Assembly: GCA_046296195.1 (NCBI GenBank)
Contig: JBKBLR010000012.1
Coordinates: forward strand, 1 to 64,000
Source: Amphiplicatus sp046296195
GTDB taxonomy: Bacteria > Pseudomonadota > Alphaproteobacteria > Caulobacterales > Parvularculaceae
Direction of reading: 5' to 3'
DNA: 64,000 nucleotides
This document shows, one piece after another, positions 35,206 to 44,109 of this stretch (positions are counted from its first letter, which is position 1; each line of letters starts with the position of its first letter). A model generated the notes under the pieces. It searched no databases and was not told the origin of the DNA. It worked only from the letters and a program-made list of their open reading frames with translations. The translations under genes and the position numbers were made by a program.

Positions 35206-35472
35206 TTAGGCGCCGAGCGCCTTGATGCGCTGCGCAAGACGCGACAGCTTGCGCGCGACGGTCGCCTTGTGCGCGACCCCCTTGGTCACAGAGCGATGAA
35301 GTTCAGGCTGCGCCGCCTTGAAGGCCTCCGCCGCCGCTTTCTTGTCGCCGGCGGCGATCGCTTCCTCGACCTTGCGCACGAAGGTGCGCACGCGCGAGCG
35401 GCGCGCCTTGTTGACGGCGGTGCGGCGCGCGATCTTGCGCACCATCTTTTTGGCTGACGCGGTGTTCGCCAT
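35206..35472 (-). CDS. rpsT: 30S ribosomal protein S20
   Basis: 88-aa basic helical protein binding the 16S 5' domain. 'MANTASAKKMVRKIARRTAVN' start, 'RRSRVRTFVRKVEEAIAAGD' and 'GVAHKATVARKLSRLAQRI' are the family pattern. Monocistronic with a strong terminator. Its place next to dnaA and mutM is a common alphaproteobacterial arrangement. Confidence 0.97.
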   Translation of the reverse strand: MANTASAKKMVRKIARRTAVNKARRSRVRTFVRKVEEAIAAGDKKAAAEAFKAAQPELHRSVTKGVAHKATVARKLSRLAQRIKALGA

Positions 35473-35620
35473 GGATTCTTCTCGTCTCCGGCGCTGAAGG
35501 CAGCGCCCCTGATCTCACTGAAATCCGCCGCGCCCGGCGCGCGGAGCCGTGGCTTATAGCCATCGGCCCCGAGGGCGTCAACGCAGCCGCGGCGCCCCCG
35601 TGAATGTGCTGGAAAGGCCC

Positions 35621-36487
35621 TTATTTCTGGCACTTTCCGCAGGCGAAGGTCGACCGGCCGGACTGCACAAATCGCCGCACCGGCGCGCCGCAACGGGGGC
35701 ACGGCGCCCCTTCGCGGTCATAGACCGAAAACCGGTGCTGGAAGGAGCCAGGCGCCCCATTGGAGCCGGCGAAGTCCCTGAGGCTGGAGCCGCCGGCCTC
35801 GATCGCCTCAAGAAGGACGGCGCGGATGGCGGCGTGAAGCCGCGCCGCCGTCGCGGCCGACAACCGCCCCGCCGGCCGGCGCGGCGACACCCTTGCGCGC
35901 CACAGCGCTTCGCAAACGTAAATATTGCCGAGGCCCGCGACGACCGATTGATCGAGCAGCGCCGCTTTCATCGGCGCCCGCCGGCCGTTGAGCGCGCCCT
36001 TCAGCATCGCGGCGCTGAAGGCCTCGCCGAGCGGCTCCGGTCCCATTCCCGCAAAATGCGCGGATCGCTCCAGCGCCGCGGTCGGCGCAAGATCCATGAA
36101 TCCGAAACGGCGCGGGTCATTGTAGATGATCCGCGCTTTCCCAAGATCGCCTGTGACCTCCATCGTCACATGGTCATGCGCGGGATCAGCGGCGCCGACG
36201 AAATGGAAGTCGCCCGGCCGGCGCGCGGTTCCGGCGGCGGCGACGGTGAACCGGCCCGACATGCCGAGATGCATGATCAGCGTTTCGCCGGTTGAAAGCG
36301 CGGCCATGAGATATTTTCCGCGCCGGCCAAGAGCGTCGACGCGTGCGCCGGTGAGCCGTTCAGTGAACCCTGCCGGCAACGGGAAGCGGAGGTCGGGCCG
36401 GCGCGCCTCGACGCGGTCGACGCGCGCGCCGACAAGAAACGGCTCGAGGCCGCGCCGCACCGTCTCCACTTCGGGAAGCTCAGGCAT
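35621..36487 (-). CDS. mutM: formamidopyrimidine-DNA glycosylase
   Basis: 288-aa base-excision repair enzyme for oxidised purines (8-oxoguanine). The processed N-terminus 'PELPEVETVRRGL' carries catalytic Pro1 and Glu2. The helix-two-turn-helix region is 'VVAGLGNIYVCEALWRARV', and the C-terminal zinc finger reads 'CPRCGAPVRRF' ... 'FACGKCQK'. ATG start at 36487; the longer frame upstream would block the essential N-terminal proline. Confidence 0.97.
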   Translation of the reverse strand: MPELPEVETVRRGLEPFLVGARVDRVEARRPDLRFPLPAGFTERLTGARVDALGRRGKYLMAALSTGETLIMHLGMSGRFTVAAAGTARRPGDFHFVGAADPAHDHVTMEVTGDLGKARIIYNDPRRFGFMDLAPTAALERSAHFAGMGPEPLGEAFSAAMLKGALNGRRAPMKAALLDQSVVAGLGNIYVCEALWRARVSPRRPAGRLSAATAARLHAAIRAVLLEAIEAGGSSLRDFAGSNGAPGSFQHRFSVYDREGAPCPRCGAPVRRFVQSGRSTFACGKCQK

Positions 36488-36852
36488 CGCAATCGTCCGC
36501 TCACTTTGGCGCGCGCTTGGCGGATCGCAGCCGACACCGCGCCCCTTGGTTCGGCGCCGGATCGAGACCAACCCCGCGCGGACCGGCTTGCCCCCTAGTC
36601 AACGAAACAGCGGGGATCAACCTGCGCCCTTGCTGGCGAGGAGCGTGCGCAGCAAGTCTTTGCCGGAGGGCGGCGCCCGGCCGGTCATCACGCCGTCAAA
36701 CTTTCCAAACTCGGGGCGATGCGCAGCGTCGCCTTTCACCCTTGCTTGCCGAGATCTCGGCGGCGCGCCTCAACCGTTTCCAGAGTGCGCGCCGCCAGCC
36801 GCCTTTTGCCTTCAGACGCGTCCAGCGGTAGCCTTGCCCGCAGGAGACGGGC
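36488..36852. other. gap upstream of TIR gene; possible 40-aa ORF on minus strand
   Basis: 365 bases between the divergent mutM and TIR genes. The only coding candidate is a minus-strand frame at 36617-36739, GTG start, about 40 residues containing 'FGKFDGVMTGRAPPSGKDLL' and ending in 'LASKGAG'. Its composition is less arginine-rich than shadow frames, but there is no clear ribosome site or known family. Nothing else recognisable. Confidence 0.2.
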
Positions 36853-38943
36853 TTGGGCGACAAGAAGTTCAGGGCGTTCATCAGCTACAGCCATGCTGAT
36901 GAACGGTGGGGCGCGTGGCTCCAGCGGTCGCTGGAGCGCTTCCGCGCGCCGGCCGATCTCGCCCGGCTGATCGCTGCGGAGGGCCGTTCGGCGCGCCTTG
37001 CGCCGGTGTTCCGCGATCGCGAGGACCTTCCCGTTGCGGGCAATCTCAACGACGCGATCCAGAAAGCGCTCGCCGACAGCGAATTTCAAATCGTTCTGTG
37101 CTCGCCCAACGCCGCGAAATCGCGCTGGGTGAACGAGGAGATCAAGCTCTTCAACCGGCTGCACGGGCCCGGCCGGACCTTCGCCATCATCGTCGCCGGC
37201 CAGCCCGGCGGCGGCGAGGCCGAATGTTTCCCGCCGGCGCTCCGTTTCCGGCTGGGGCAGGACGGCGAGCCGACGACCGAACCGCACGAGCCGCTCGCGG
37301 CGGACGCCCGTGATGAAGGCGACGGCAAGCGCCATGCGCTTCTGAAGACCGCCGCCGGCATGCTCGGCGTCGGTCTCGATGACCTTATCCGGCGCGAAGC
37401 AAGGGCGCGGGCGCGCCGGATGCAGGCGACCGTCGCGGCGGCGAGCGGCATCACGGCTTTCATGACCTTCGCGGCCGTCTTCGCGATCAACCAGCGAAAT
37501 GAAGCACGCGCGATGCGCGGCAAGGCGGAAACGCTCGTCGAATTCATGCTCTCGGATCTTTCCGACCGGCTGGAGCCTGTCGGCCAGCTCGGGATCCTTG
37601 AAGCCGTCGGCGGCGAGGTTCTGAGCTATTACGAAGGCCAGGACATCAGGGCGCTCGATCCGCCGGCGCTTTCAAGGCGCGCCAAGGCGCTGATGAAGCT
37701 CGGATCGGTCGACATGGCGCGCGGCGACATCGACGCCGCCTCCAAAGCCTACCAGGCCGCCTTCGCGTCGACCGAAGAACAGCTGCGACGCGCGCCGAAC
37801 GATCCTGACCGCATCTTCGACCATGCGCAAAGCGTCTTTTACCTAGGCGAGGCGGCGCGAAAGCGCGGCGACGACGCCGAAATGGAGGCGCGCAACCTCG
37901 ACTATTTCCGTTTTGCGCAACGGCTTGTCGAACTCGCCCCCGAGGACCCGCGCTCGCGGATCGAGCTCGCTTACGCCTACAGCAATCTCGGCGCGGTGAA
38001 GTTCGAGCAGCGCAAGCGCGAGGAGTCGATCCCGCTGTTCGAAAAGTCGATCGAAATCCGGCGCGCGCTCGCCGAGGAGCGCCCCGACGACCGCAAAATC
38101 GCAACCGTCTATGCCTATGGTCTTTCCTGGCTCGGCTACGCCGAACTGATGACCGGCCGGCATGCGCGCTCTGCGGCGACCTTTCAACTCCAATTCGAAA
38201 TATATGACCGGCTGCTGAAGGCCGACGAGGACTATGCGATCCTCGATTCGCTCGTTTCAGCCCAGCGCCGGTTCAGCAACGCCCTTCTCAATCTCGGCCG
38301 CATCGACGAGGCGAAAGCCGCGATCGACGCCGCCAGAGCCTCCGCCGACAAACTGCTGCAGCGCGAACCGGACAATACGAACTCGATCGTCAACGCCTCG
38401 CATATCGCGCGGGCGCAATCCTATCTCGCTGGCCTTGCCGGCGACGACGCCGCCGCGGCGCGCTTCGCCGAGGAAGCGATCGCCTTCGCGGCGGACTATC
38501 TGCGCAAGGAGAAGGACTCAGCGGCGAGCGGGTCGGCGATCGCCTTCGCCGAGGCGCGCCAGTTGCTGATTTCACCCGTCGACGCCTCGCGCGCGCGGAA
38601 GGTCGCGGACGCGCTCGAGCACGAGATTTCCAAAGGCAAGAAGGCCGATCTCGACTTCATCGCCTATGCGACGCTGGCGCTCGTCCGCCATGCGAAGGCG
38701 ACCGCAGACGCTGCTTCCATTGACGCCGACTTTCGGCCGGTGATCGATCTCCTCGATGCAAATCTCGACCGCCTCAGCGATCCGCACAAGGTGACGCTCG
38801 CCATGATCCATCGCGAGCACGGCGCGCCGGATCGGGCGCGGGCCGTTCTGCAACGAATCACGTCGGCCGAATTCGCCCATCCCGATTTCATCGCGCTTCG
38901 GCGTGACCTTGGCGCGGCGTCGACGGCATTTGCTGAGCAATAG
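36853..38943 (+). CDS. TIR domain - transmembrane - TPR protein
   Basis: 696 aa. N-terminal TIR domain (about 6-135): 'FRAFISYSHADERWGAWLQ', 'RDREDLPVAGNLNDAIQ' and 'VLCSPNAAKSRWVNEEI'. Trp92 and Glu96 have the W-x3-E spacing of the catalytic Glu in NAD-cleaving TIR domains. One membrane helix at about 193-212, then a helical region with tetratricopeptide-like repeats (about 260-680; 'SRRAKALMKLGSVDMARGDI', 'IELAYAYSNLGAVKFEQRKR'). TTG start with GGAG six bases upstream. The TIR would be cytoplasmic and the TPR part probably periplasmic. NADase, scaffold or signalling roles are all open. No recognisable defence partner next to it. Confidence 0.85.
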   Translation: MGDKKFRAFISYSHADERWGAWLQRSLERFRAPADLARLIAAEGRSARLAPVFRDREDLPVAGNLNDAIQKALADSEFQIVLCSPNAAKSRWVNEEIKLFNRLHGPGRTFAIIVAGQPGGGEAECFPPALRFRLGQDGEPTTEPHEPLAADARDEGDGKRHALLKTAAGMLGVGLDDLIRREARARARRMQATVAAASGITAFMTFAAVFAINQRNEARAMRGKAETLVEFMLSDLSDRLEPVGQLGILEAVGGEVLSYYEGQDIRALDPPALSRRAKALMKLGSVDMARGDIDAASKAYQAAFASTEEQLRRAPNDPDRIFDHAQSVFYLGEAARKRGDDAEMEARNLDYFRFAQRLVELAPEDPRSRIELAYAYSNLGAVKFEQRKREESIPLFEKSIEIRRALAEERPDDRKIATVYAYGLSWLGYAELMTGRHARSAATFQLQFEIYDRLLKADEDYAILDSLVSAQRRFSNALLNLGRIDEAKAAIDAARASADKLLQREPDNTNSIVNASHIARAQSYLAGLAGDDAAAARFAEEAIAFAADYLRKEKDSAASGSAIAFAEARQLLISPVDASRARKVADALEHEISKGKKADLDFIAYATLALVRHAKATADAASIDADFRPVIDLLDANLDRLSDPHKVTLAMIHREHGAPDRARAVLQRITSAEFAHPDFIALRRDLGAASTAFAEQ

Positions 38944-39078
38944 GCGCTAAAGCCATGATCGGCGCTGGTTTTCCGCCGGCGACACGAATTTTGATGGCCG
39001 ATTTTACTATGCCGCGCAGAGATTTGCCGGAAGAGCGAACAATGTTACTTACCAAGGGCGGTATCTGGGAAACTGCCG

Positions 39079-39624
39079 ATGAAAACATTCAATTCACTGA
39101 AACTGATCGCCGCGGCGGCGTTGATCGCCGCAGCTGCCGCGTGCGAACGACAGGCGGCGTCTGCGGCTCCGGCGACGCCGGTTACGATCAATGTCGACGC
39201 CAAGGTCAAGATCACGCAGGACGACAGCGGCGCCTACGACTTCACCTATGACTCGCCCTATTCGGACGCCGACGGCAATTTCGACTTCTCCGTCGGCGAA
39301 GCGGCCAAGACGAGCGTCCGGCTCACATTCCGCCTCGCCGACGACAGCGGGCTCGGGATCAAATTCAAGCCCGACGGAACAGACGCCATCTGGATCGTCG
39401 ACAAAAAGAACGTCGGCCCCGACGGCAGCCCGCAAGGGCCTTATGAAGGTCGCCAGTTCCGCGATTTCAAGGTTTCGGAGGACGGCCTCAGCCTTTCCCT
39501 GTTCAACCGCAACGATGACGGCGTCCTTTATCGCTACGGTCTGCGGTTCGATCGCGGCGAGGAAACCGTGATCGACGATCCGGACAACCAGAACGGTTCC
39601 GGCGGCAATAACGGCGGCAACTGA
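39079..39624 (+). CDS. hypothetical lipoprotein
   Basis: 181 aa. Signal with lipobox 'AAAAAC' (Cys22), then a predicted beta-rich domain without a family I recognise: 'VTINVDAKVKITQDDSGAYD', 'VRLTFRLADDSGLGIKF', 'DAIWIVDKKNVGPDG' and 'QFRDFKVSEDGLSLSLFNRN'. The C-terminus is Asn/Gly/Asp-rich. Acidic overall. It follows the TIR gene by 135 bases on the same strand and ends before a strong terminator. It may be linked to the TIR-TPR protein by position only. Confidence 0.75.
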   Translation: MKTFNSLKLIAAAALIAAAAACERQAASAAPATPVTINVDAKVKITQDDSGAYDFTYDSPYSDADGNFDFSVGEAAKTSVRLTFRLADDSGLGIKFKPDGTDAIWIVDKKNVGPDGSPQGPYEGRQFRDFKVSEDGLSLSLFNRNDDGVLYRYGLRFDRGEETVIDDPDNQNGSGGNNGGN

Positions 39625-39651
39625 TCGCCCGCTGAATCGCTGACGAGTGAA

Positions 39652-39679
39652 AAACCCCGGCGGGCGCCCGCCGGGGTTT
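39652..39679. terminator. 28-base perfect palindrome, bidirectional terminator
   Basis: Arms 39652-39665 and 39666-39679 are exact complements (AAACCCCGGCGGGC and its reverse complement), flanked by A's on the left and T's within the right arm. It serves the convergent lipoprotein and rpsA genes. Confidence 0.85.
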
Positions 39680-39703
39680 CCATTTCAGGCGATCAGGGCG
39701 CGC

Positions 39704-41410
39704 TTACGGCTTGCCGCTTTTCTTGAGCGCGGCGCCGAGAATGTCGCCGAGCGAAGCGCCTGAATCCGCCGACCCATATTGTTCGACGGCTTCCTTCTCT
39801 TCCGCCACTTCGCGCGCCTTGATGGAGAGCGAAATCCGGCGCGAGACCTTGTCGAAGCCGGTGACGCGGGCGTCGACCTTGTCGCCCACCGCAAAGCGCT
39901 CGGGGCGCTGTTCATTGCGGTCCTTCGAGAGGTCCGACTTGCGAATGAAGGCCTTCGGCCCGCCTTCGCCGCCGACCTGGACCTCGATGCCGCCCGATTC
40001 GATCGCCGTAACCGTGCAGGTCACGTCGTCGCCGCGATTGATCGCGCCGACCGAGTCCATCGGATCGGACGCGACCTGCTTGATGCCGAGCGAGATGCGT
40101 TCCTTCTCCGGATCGACGTCAAGGACTTTCGCCTTCACGACATCGCCCTTCTTGTACTCCTTGATGACCTCCTCGCCGGGACGGTTCCAGTCGAGATCGG
40201 ACAGGTGCACCATGCCGTCCATGTCGTCGGAGATGCCCACGAACAGGCCGAACTCGGTGATGTTCTTGACCTCGCCCTCGACGATCGAGCCGATCGGATG
40301 TTTCTCGGCGAAACTATCCCACGGATTGTCGAGACACTGCTTGAGGCCGAGCGACACGCGGCGCTTGCCCTCGTCGACCTCGAGCACCATCACCTCGACC
40401 TCCTGCGAGGTCGAGACGACCTTGCCCGGGTGAACGTTCTTCTTCACCCAGCTCATCTCCGAGACGTGGACGAGGCCTTCGATTCCCTGCTCAAGCTCGA
40501 CGAACGCGCCGTAGTCGGTGATGTTGGTGACGCGGCCGCGGAACTTCGCGCCGACGGGGTATTTCGCCGCGACGCCCTGCCACGGATCGGGCTGAAGCTG
40601 CTTGATGCCAAGCGAAATGCGGTGCGTTTCCGGGTTGATCTTGATGATCTTGACCTTGACCGTGTCATTGACGTTGAGGACTTCGGACGGGTGGTTGACG
40701 CGGCTCCACGACATGTCGGTGACGTGGAGAAGACCGTCGACGCCCGGCGCGAGTTCGACGAACGCGCCGTAATCGGTGATGTTCTTGACGACGCCTTCGC
40801 GCGTGTCGCCTTCATTCAGCTCGCGGACGACTTCCTGGCGATGCTCGGCTCTGTCCTCCTCGAGGATCGAGCGGCGTGACACGACGATGTTGCCGCGGCG
40901 CTTGTCCATCTTGAGGATGCGGAAGGGCTGCGGAATGTTCATCAAGGGCCCGGCGTCACGCACCGGGCGGATGTCGACCTGGCTGCCGGGAAGGAACGCC
41001 ACCGCGCCGCCGAGATCGACGGTGAAGCCGCCCTTGACGCGGTTGAAGATGACCCCGTCGACGCGCTCCTGCCTGATGAACTGCTGCTCGAGCCGGTCCC
41101 AGGCCTCTTCGCGGCGCGCCTTGTCGCGGCTGATGACCGCTTCGCCGTTGGCGTTCTCGATTCGCTCGACGAAAACCTCGACGGTGTCGCCGACCTTCAG
41201 CATGCCCGACATGCCGGCCTGGCCGAATTCCTTGAGCGCGACGCGGCCTTCGGTCTTGAGGCCGACGTCGATGACGGCGACGTCCTTTTCGATCGCGGTC
41301 ACGACGCCTTTGACGACATTGTCTTCAAAGGCCCCCCGGTTGAGGAGCGAGGCGTCGAGCATGTCCGCAAAATCCTTGCGGGTGGGGTTCATCGATTGCG
41401 TCTGAGACAC
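39704..41410 (-). CDS. rpsA: 30S ribosomal protein S1
   Basis: 568-aa RNA-binding ribosomal protein with six S1 repeats, e.g. 'GVVTAIEKDVAVIDVGLKTE', 'NITDYGAFVELAPGVDGLLH', 'NITDYGAFVELEQGIEGLVH' and 'NITEFGLFVGISDDMDGMVH'. Needed to load structured mRNAs. GTG start with AAGGA upstream; the ATG six codons later is a possible alternative. A 205-base leader separates it from cmk. The ihfB gene that often follows rpsA in relatives is not here. Confidence 0.97.
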   Translation of the reverse strand: MSQTQSMNPTRKDFADMLDASLLNRGAFEDNVVKGVVTAIEKDVAVIDVGLKTEGRVALKEFGQAGMSGMLKVGDTVEVFVERIENANGEAVISRDKARREEAWDRLEQQFIRQERVDGVIFNRVKGGFTVDLGGAVAFLPGSQVDIRPVRDAGPLMNIPQPFRILKMDKRRGNIVVSRRSILEEDRAEHRQEVVRELNEGDTREGVVKNITDYGAFVELAPGVDGLLHVTDMSWSRVNHPSEVLNVNDTVKVKIIKINPETHRISLGIKQLQPDPWQGVAAKYPVGAKFRGRVTNITDYGAFVELEQGIEGLVHVSEMSWVKKNVHPGKVVSTSQEVEVMVLEVDEGKRRVSLGLKQCLDNPWDSFAEKHPIGSIVEGEVKNITEFGLFVGISDDMDGMVHLSDLDWNRPGEEVIKEYKKGDVVKAKVLDVDPEKERISLGIKQVASDPMDSVGAINRGDDVTCTVTAIESGGIEVQVGGEGGPKAFIRKSDLSKDRNEQRPERFAVGDKVDARVTGFDKVSRRISLSIKAREVAEEKEAVEQYGSADSGASLGDILGAALKKSGKP

Positions 41411-41615
41411 TGGGTTTGCAGTCCTTGTTCAAGCCGATTGAGCATGCCGGCCGGTTGAACCGGCGGTCTTCCCCGGAGCGACTTCCCGGCGCCCGGAGCG
41501 GTGAGCCCAAAAGAGGTTTCAGATTGACGGCGAGACCGCGGGCGACGGACACAAAAACCCGTTCGAGAGAGGCCCCCGAGCCCTGACGCTGGATTGGAGA
41601 CGGGGTCGTCTCCAG

Positions 41616-42275
41616 TCAGGCCTCGCAGCGTCTCAAAACGCCGTCGATCACGCGGCGCGCCGCCGTGAAGGCCGCGTCTATAGTCAAAGAGGTAGTGTCT
41701 AGCAACTCCGCTTCCGGGGCCATCACCATGGGGGCGTCGGTCCGCTTGGCGTCGCGGGCGTCACGCTCCTTGAGGTCGGCGAGGACTTCGGCCTCGGTAA
41801 GGGCGGGTTTTGACGGCAAAAGCTCGAGCCAGCGCCGGTGGGCCCGGACCTCGGGGCTCGCGACGACGAAGAATTTGACCGTCGCATCGGGGCAGACGAC
41901 CGTCCCGATGTCGCGCCCGTCGAGCACCGCGCCCCTGGCCCCGCCCGGCGGGTGTTTCGCGAAATTGCGCTGGAAATCGAGCAGCGCCTGGCGGACGCCC
42001 GGCTGGGCCGCAACCACTGACGCCGCCGCCCCGACCTCGCGGGTGCGGATGTCGGCGTTCTTCAGCTGGTCGACAGAGAAACTCCGCGCCGTGCGCTCCG
42101 CCGCCGCCGCATCATGCGGGTCGAGCCCGGCGTTGAGCATCAGCCAGGCGACGCCGCGATAGAGCGAACCGGTGTCGAGATAGGCAAGGCCGTAAGCGTC
42201 GGCGATGAGCATCGCCAGCGTCCCCTTGCCGGAGGCCGCAGGTCCGTCGAGCGCGATGACAAGGGGCTTGCTCAC
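41616..42275 (-). CDS. cmk: (d)CMP kinase
   Basis: 219-aa nucleoside monophosphate kinase making CDP/dCDP. P-loop 'ALDGPAASGKGTLAMLIA', 'YLDTGSLYRGVA', 'DGRDIGTVVCPDATVKFFV', and the lid arginines in 'LKERDARDAKR'. Start GTG at 42275 ('SKPLVIALDG'), with another GTG eight codons upstream. A 7-bp hairpin (41595-41601 with 41608-41614) lies right after the stop but lacks a T-run. Upstream of rpsA as usual, but aroA, its usual partner, is 2.5 kb away behind two inserted genes. Confidence 0.95.
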   Translation of the reverse strand: MSKPLVIALDGPAASGKGTLAMLIADAYGLAYLDTGSLYRGVAWLMLNAGLDPHDAAAAERTARSFSVDQLKNADIRTREVGAAASVVAAQPGVRQALLDFQRNFAKHPPGGARGAVLDGRDIGTVVCPDATVKFFVVASPEVRAHRRWLELLPSKPALTEAEVLADLKERDARDAKRTDAPMVMAPEAELLDTTSLTIDAAFTAARRVIDGVLRRCEA

Positions 42276-42305
42276 GGGCGAGCGCCTTAGCCTCTGCACG
42301 GGGCG

Positions 42306-43877
42306 TCAGGCAAGCGGCGTCCGCTTCTCGTCATCCTTTACGGCCAACGTCGCCAGCGCCGCGATGAAGAGCGACGCCCCGCCGACCCCCAGCGCATTGA
42401 TCGCCGCTCCGTCGAATGCGTAGCGCACAATGACGCCGAGGATCGAGGCGGCGAGCAGTTGCGGGATGACGATGAAGAAATTGAAGATGCCCATATAGAC
42501 GCCCATCTTCCGCGCCGGCAGCGCGCCCGACAGAATGGAATAGGGCACCGACACGATCGAGGCCCAGGCGAAGCCGACGCCGATCATGCCGATCCAGAGC
42601 AGGCCGGGATCGCGGATGAATAGAAACGAGAAGAGCCCGAGCCCGCCGAGCGCAAGATTGAGCGCATGCGTCGTCTTGCGCCCGATCGCGCCGGCGATGA
42701 GCGGAATGAGGAAGAATGCGACGAGCGCGGCGACGCCGTTATAGACGGCGAACAGGAGCCCGACCCAGTTGCCGGCTTCGTTGAACCGTTCGGAGGCCGC
42801 GTCCGTGACGCCGTAATGGTGAGCCGCGACCGCGCCCGTCGTGTAGATCCACATCGCAAAGAGCGCGAACCAGGTAAAGAACTGCACTACGGCGAGCTGG
42901 CGCATCGTCTTTGGCATCGAGAACAGGTCGTCGATGATCTCGGAAAAGGCGCCGCGCGCACGCCCGCGCTGCTTCAGAAGGCCTGCCGCGATGAGGAAGA
43001 GCCCGAACACCGCAAGGCCGACGCTGACGATGTAGAGATCGTTGACGCGCAGCGCCTCCTCCGCAAGCCTGACCGCGCCGCTCGAGATTTGCGCAAGGAT
43101 GACGGTCGCGACGCCGCCGACGATCAGCAGCGCGCCGCCGATCGTCAGATAGGCGCCGGGACTCCTGCCGGCGGAGGCTTGCGCGCCGTCCTCGACGCGC
43201 CCGCGCTCGGCGCGTTCAAAAGCGGCGAGCTCATCCGGGGAATATTCCCTGGTCGTGAACACCGTCCACATGACGGCGAGGAAGACGAAAACGGCGCCGA
43301 CATAGAAGGAATAGCGGACCGAATCCGGCACAACCCCTTCGGGCGCCGAATTGGCGACGTTGAGCCAGTTCGTCATCATCCAAGGCAGAGCCGAGGCGAA
43401 GACGGCGCCCGCCCCGATGAAAAAGCTCTGCATGGCGAATCCCGCAGTGCGCTGACGATCGGGCAGCATGTCGCCGACGAAGGCGCGAAACGGCTCCATC
43501 GTGACATTGATCGAGGCGTCCATGATCCAGAGCATGCCTGCAGCAATCCAGAGATGGGGCGAGTGCGGCATGAAAAAGAGCGCGAGCGTCGTCAAAAGCG
43601 CGCCGACGAAGAAATAGGGCCGGCGACGCCCGAAACGCCCCCAGGTCTTGTCGCTCATATGACCGATGACCGGCTGGACAAGGAGCCCGGTCAACGGCGC
43701 GGCGATCCACAGGATAGGGATCTGGTCGATCTCGGCGCCGAGCGTCTGGAAAATGCGGGAGACGTTGGCGTTCTGCAGCCCGAAGCCGATCTGGATTCCG
43801 AAGAATCCGAACGACATGTTCCAGATCCGCCAAAATCCGAGCGACGGTTTTGCTTCAGGGCCCGCCTCGCCTTTCAT
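42306..43877 (-). CDS. MFS transporter, SLC45/GPH-like sugar carrier
   Basis: 523-aa carrier with about 12 membrane helices and a long central loop with a small extra hydrophobic pair. N-terminal 'FWRIWNMSFGFFGIQIGFGL', the loop motif 'IGHMSDKTWGRFGRRRPYF' between helices 2 and 3, and 'VTMEPFRAFVGDMLP'. This pattern is that of the SLC45-like (sucrose/maltose:proton) group of major facilitators. It ends 30 bases before the cmk start, so read-through into cmk and rpsA is likely. Confidence 0.87.
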   Translation of the reverse strand: MKGEAGPEAKPSLGFWRIWNMSFGFFGIQIGFGLQNANVSRIFQTLGAEIDQIPILWIAAPLTGLLVQPVIGHMSDKTWGRFGRRRPYFFVGALLTTLALFFMPHSPHLWIAAGMLWIMDASINVTMEPFRAFVGDMLPDRQRTAGFAMQSFFIGAGAVFASALPWMMTNWLNVANSAPEGVVPDSVRYSFYVGAVFVFLAVMWTVFTTREYSPDELAAFERAERGRVEDGAQASAGRSPGAYLTIGGALLIVGGVATVILAQISSGAVRLAEEALRVNDLYIVSVGLAVFGLFLIAAGLLKQRGRARGAFSEIIDDLFSMPKTMRQLAVVQFFTWFALFAMWIYTTGAVAAHHYGVTDAASERFNEAGNWVGLLFAVYNGVAALVAFFLIPLIAGAIGRKTTHALNLALGGLGLFSFLFIRDPGLLWIGMIGVGFAWASIVSVPYSILSGALPARKMGVYMGIFNFFIVIPQLLAASILGVIVRYAFDGAAINALGVGGASLFIAALATLAVKDDEKRTPLA

Positions 43878-44109
43878 GCCGCATTTCCTCCGCTCATCAT
43901 GGCGGCGATGGCGCGCCGCTTGTTTTCATTCCTTTTCTCATTCGCAGATTGAGCCCGGCAAGCCGTCCCTGCGCCAGAAATGAAAGAAATTTCATGTTTT
44001 TGCAAAGCCTGGCGCCGCAGGCGGGCATTTGGACAATCGCCTCGCGTCGCGGCATAAGGCGCGGCTTCGCACGCCTCTCACCGGCAAGGCGCGCGTCAGG
44101 GGCTTCGAC

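Noticed and set aside
36696..36881. 61-codon minus-strand frame upstream of the TIR gene
   Set aside because: Arg/Lys/Trp-rich, overlaps the TIR start, no ribosome site or family. A different 40-aa frame nearby is kept only as a weak possibility.
41595..41614. Hairpin after cmk as intrinsic terminator
   Set aside because: Stem of 7 bp without a following T-run; cmk-rpsA read-through is as likely.
43878..44109. Manganese (yybP-ykoY) riboswitch before TerC
   Set aside because: The conserved core of that riboswitch was not found in the leader.
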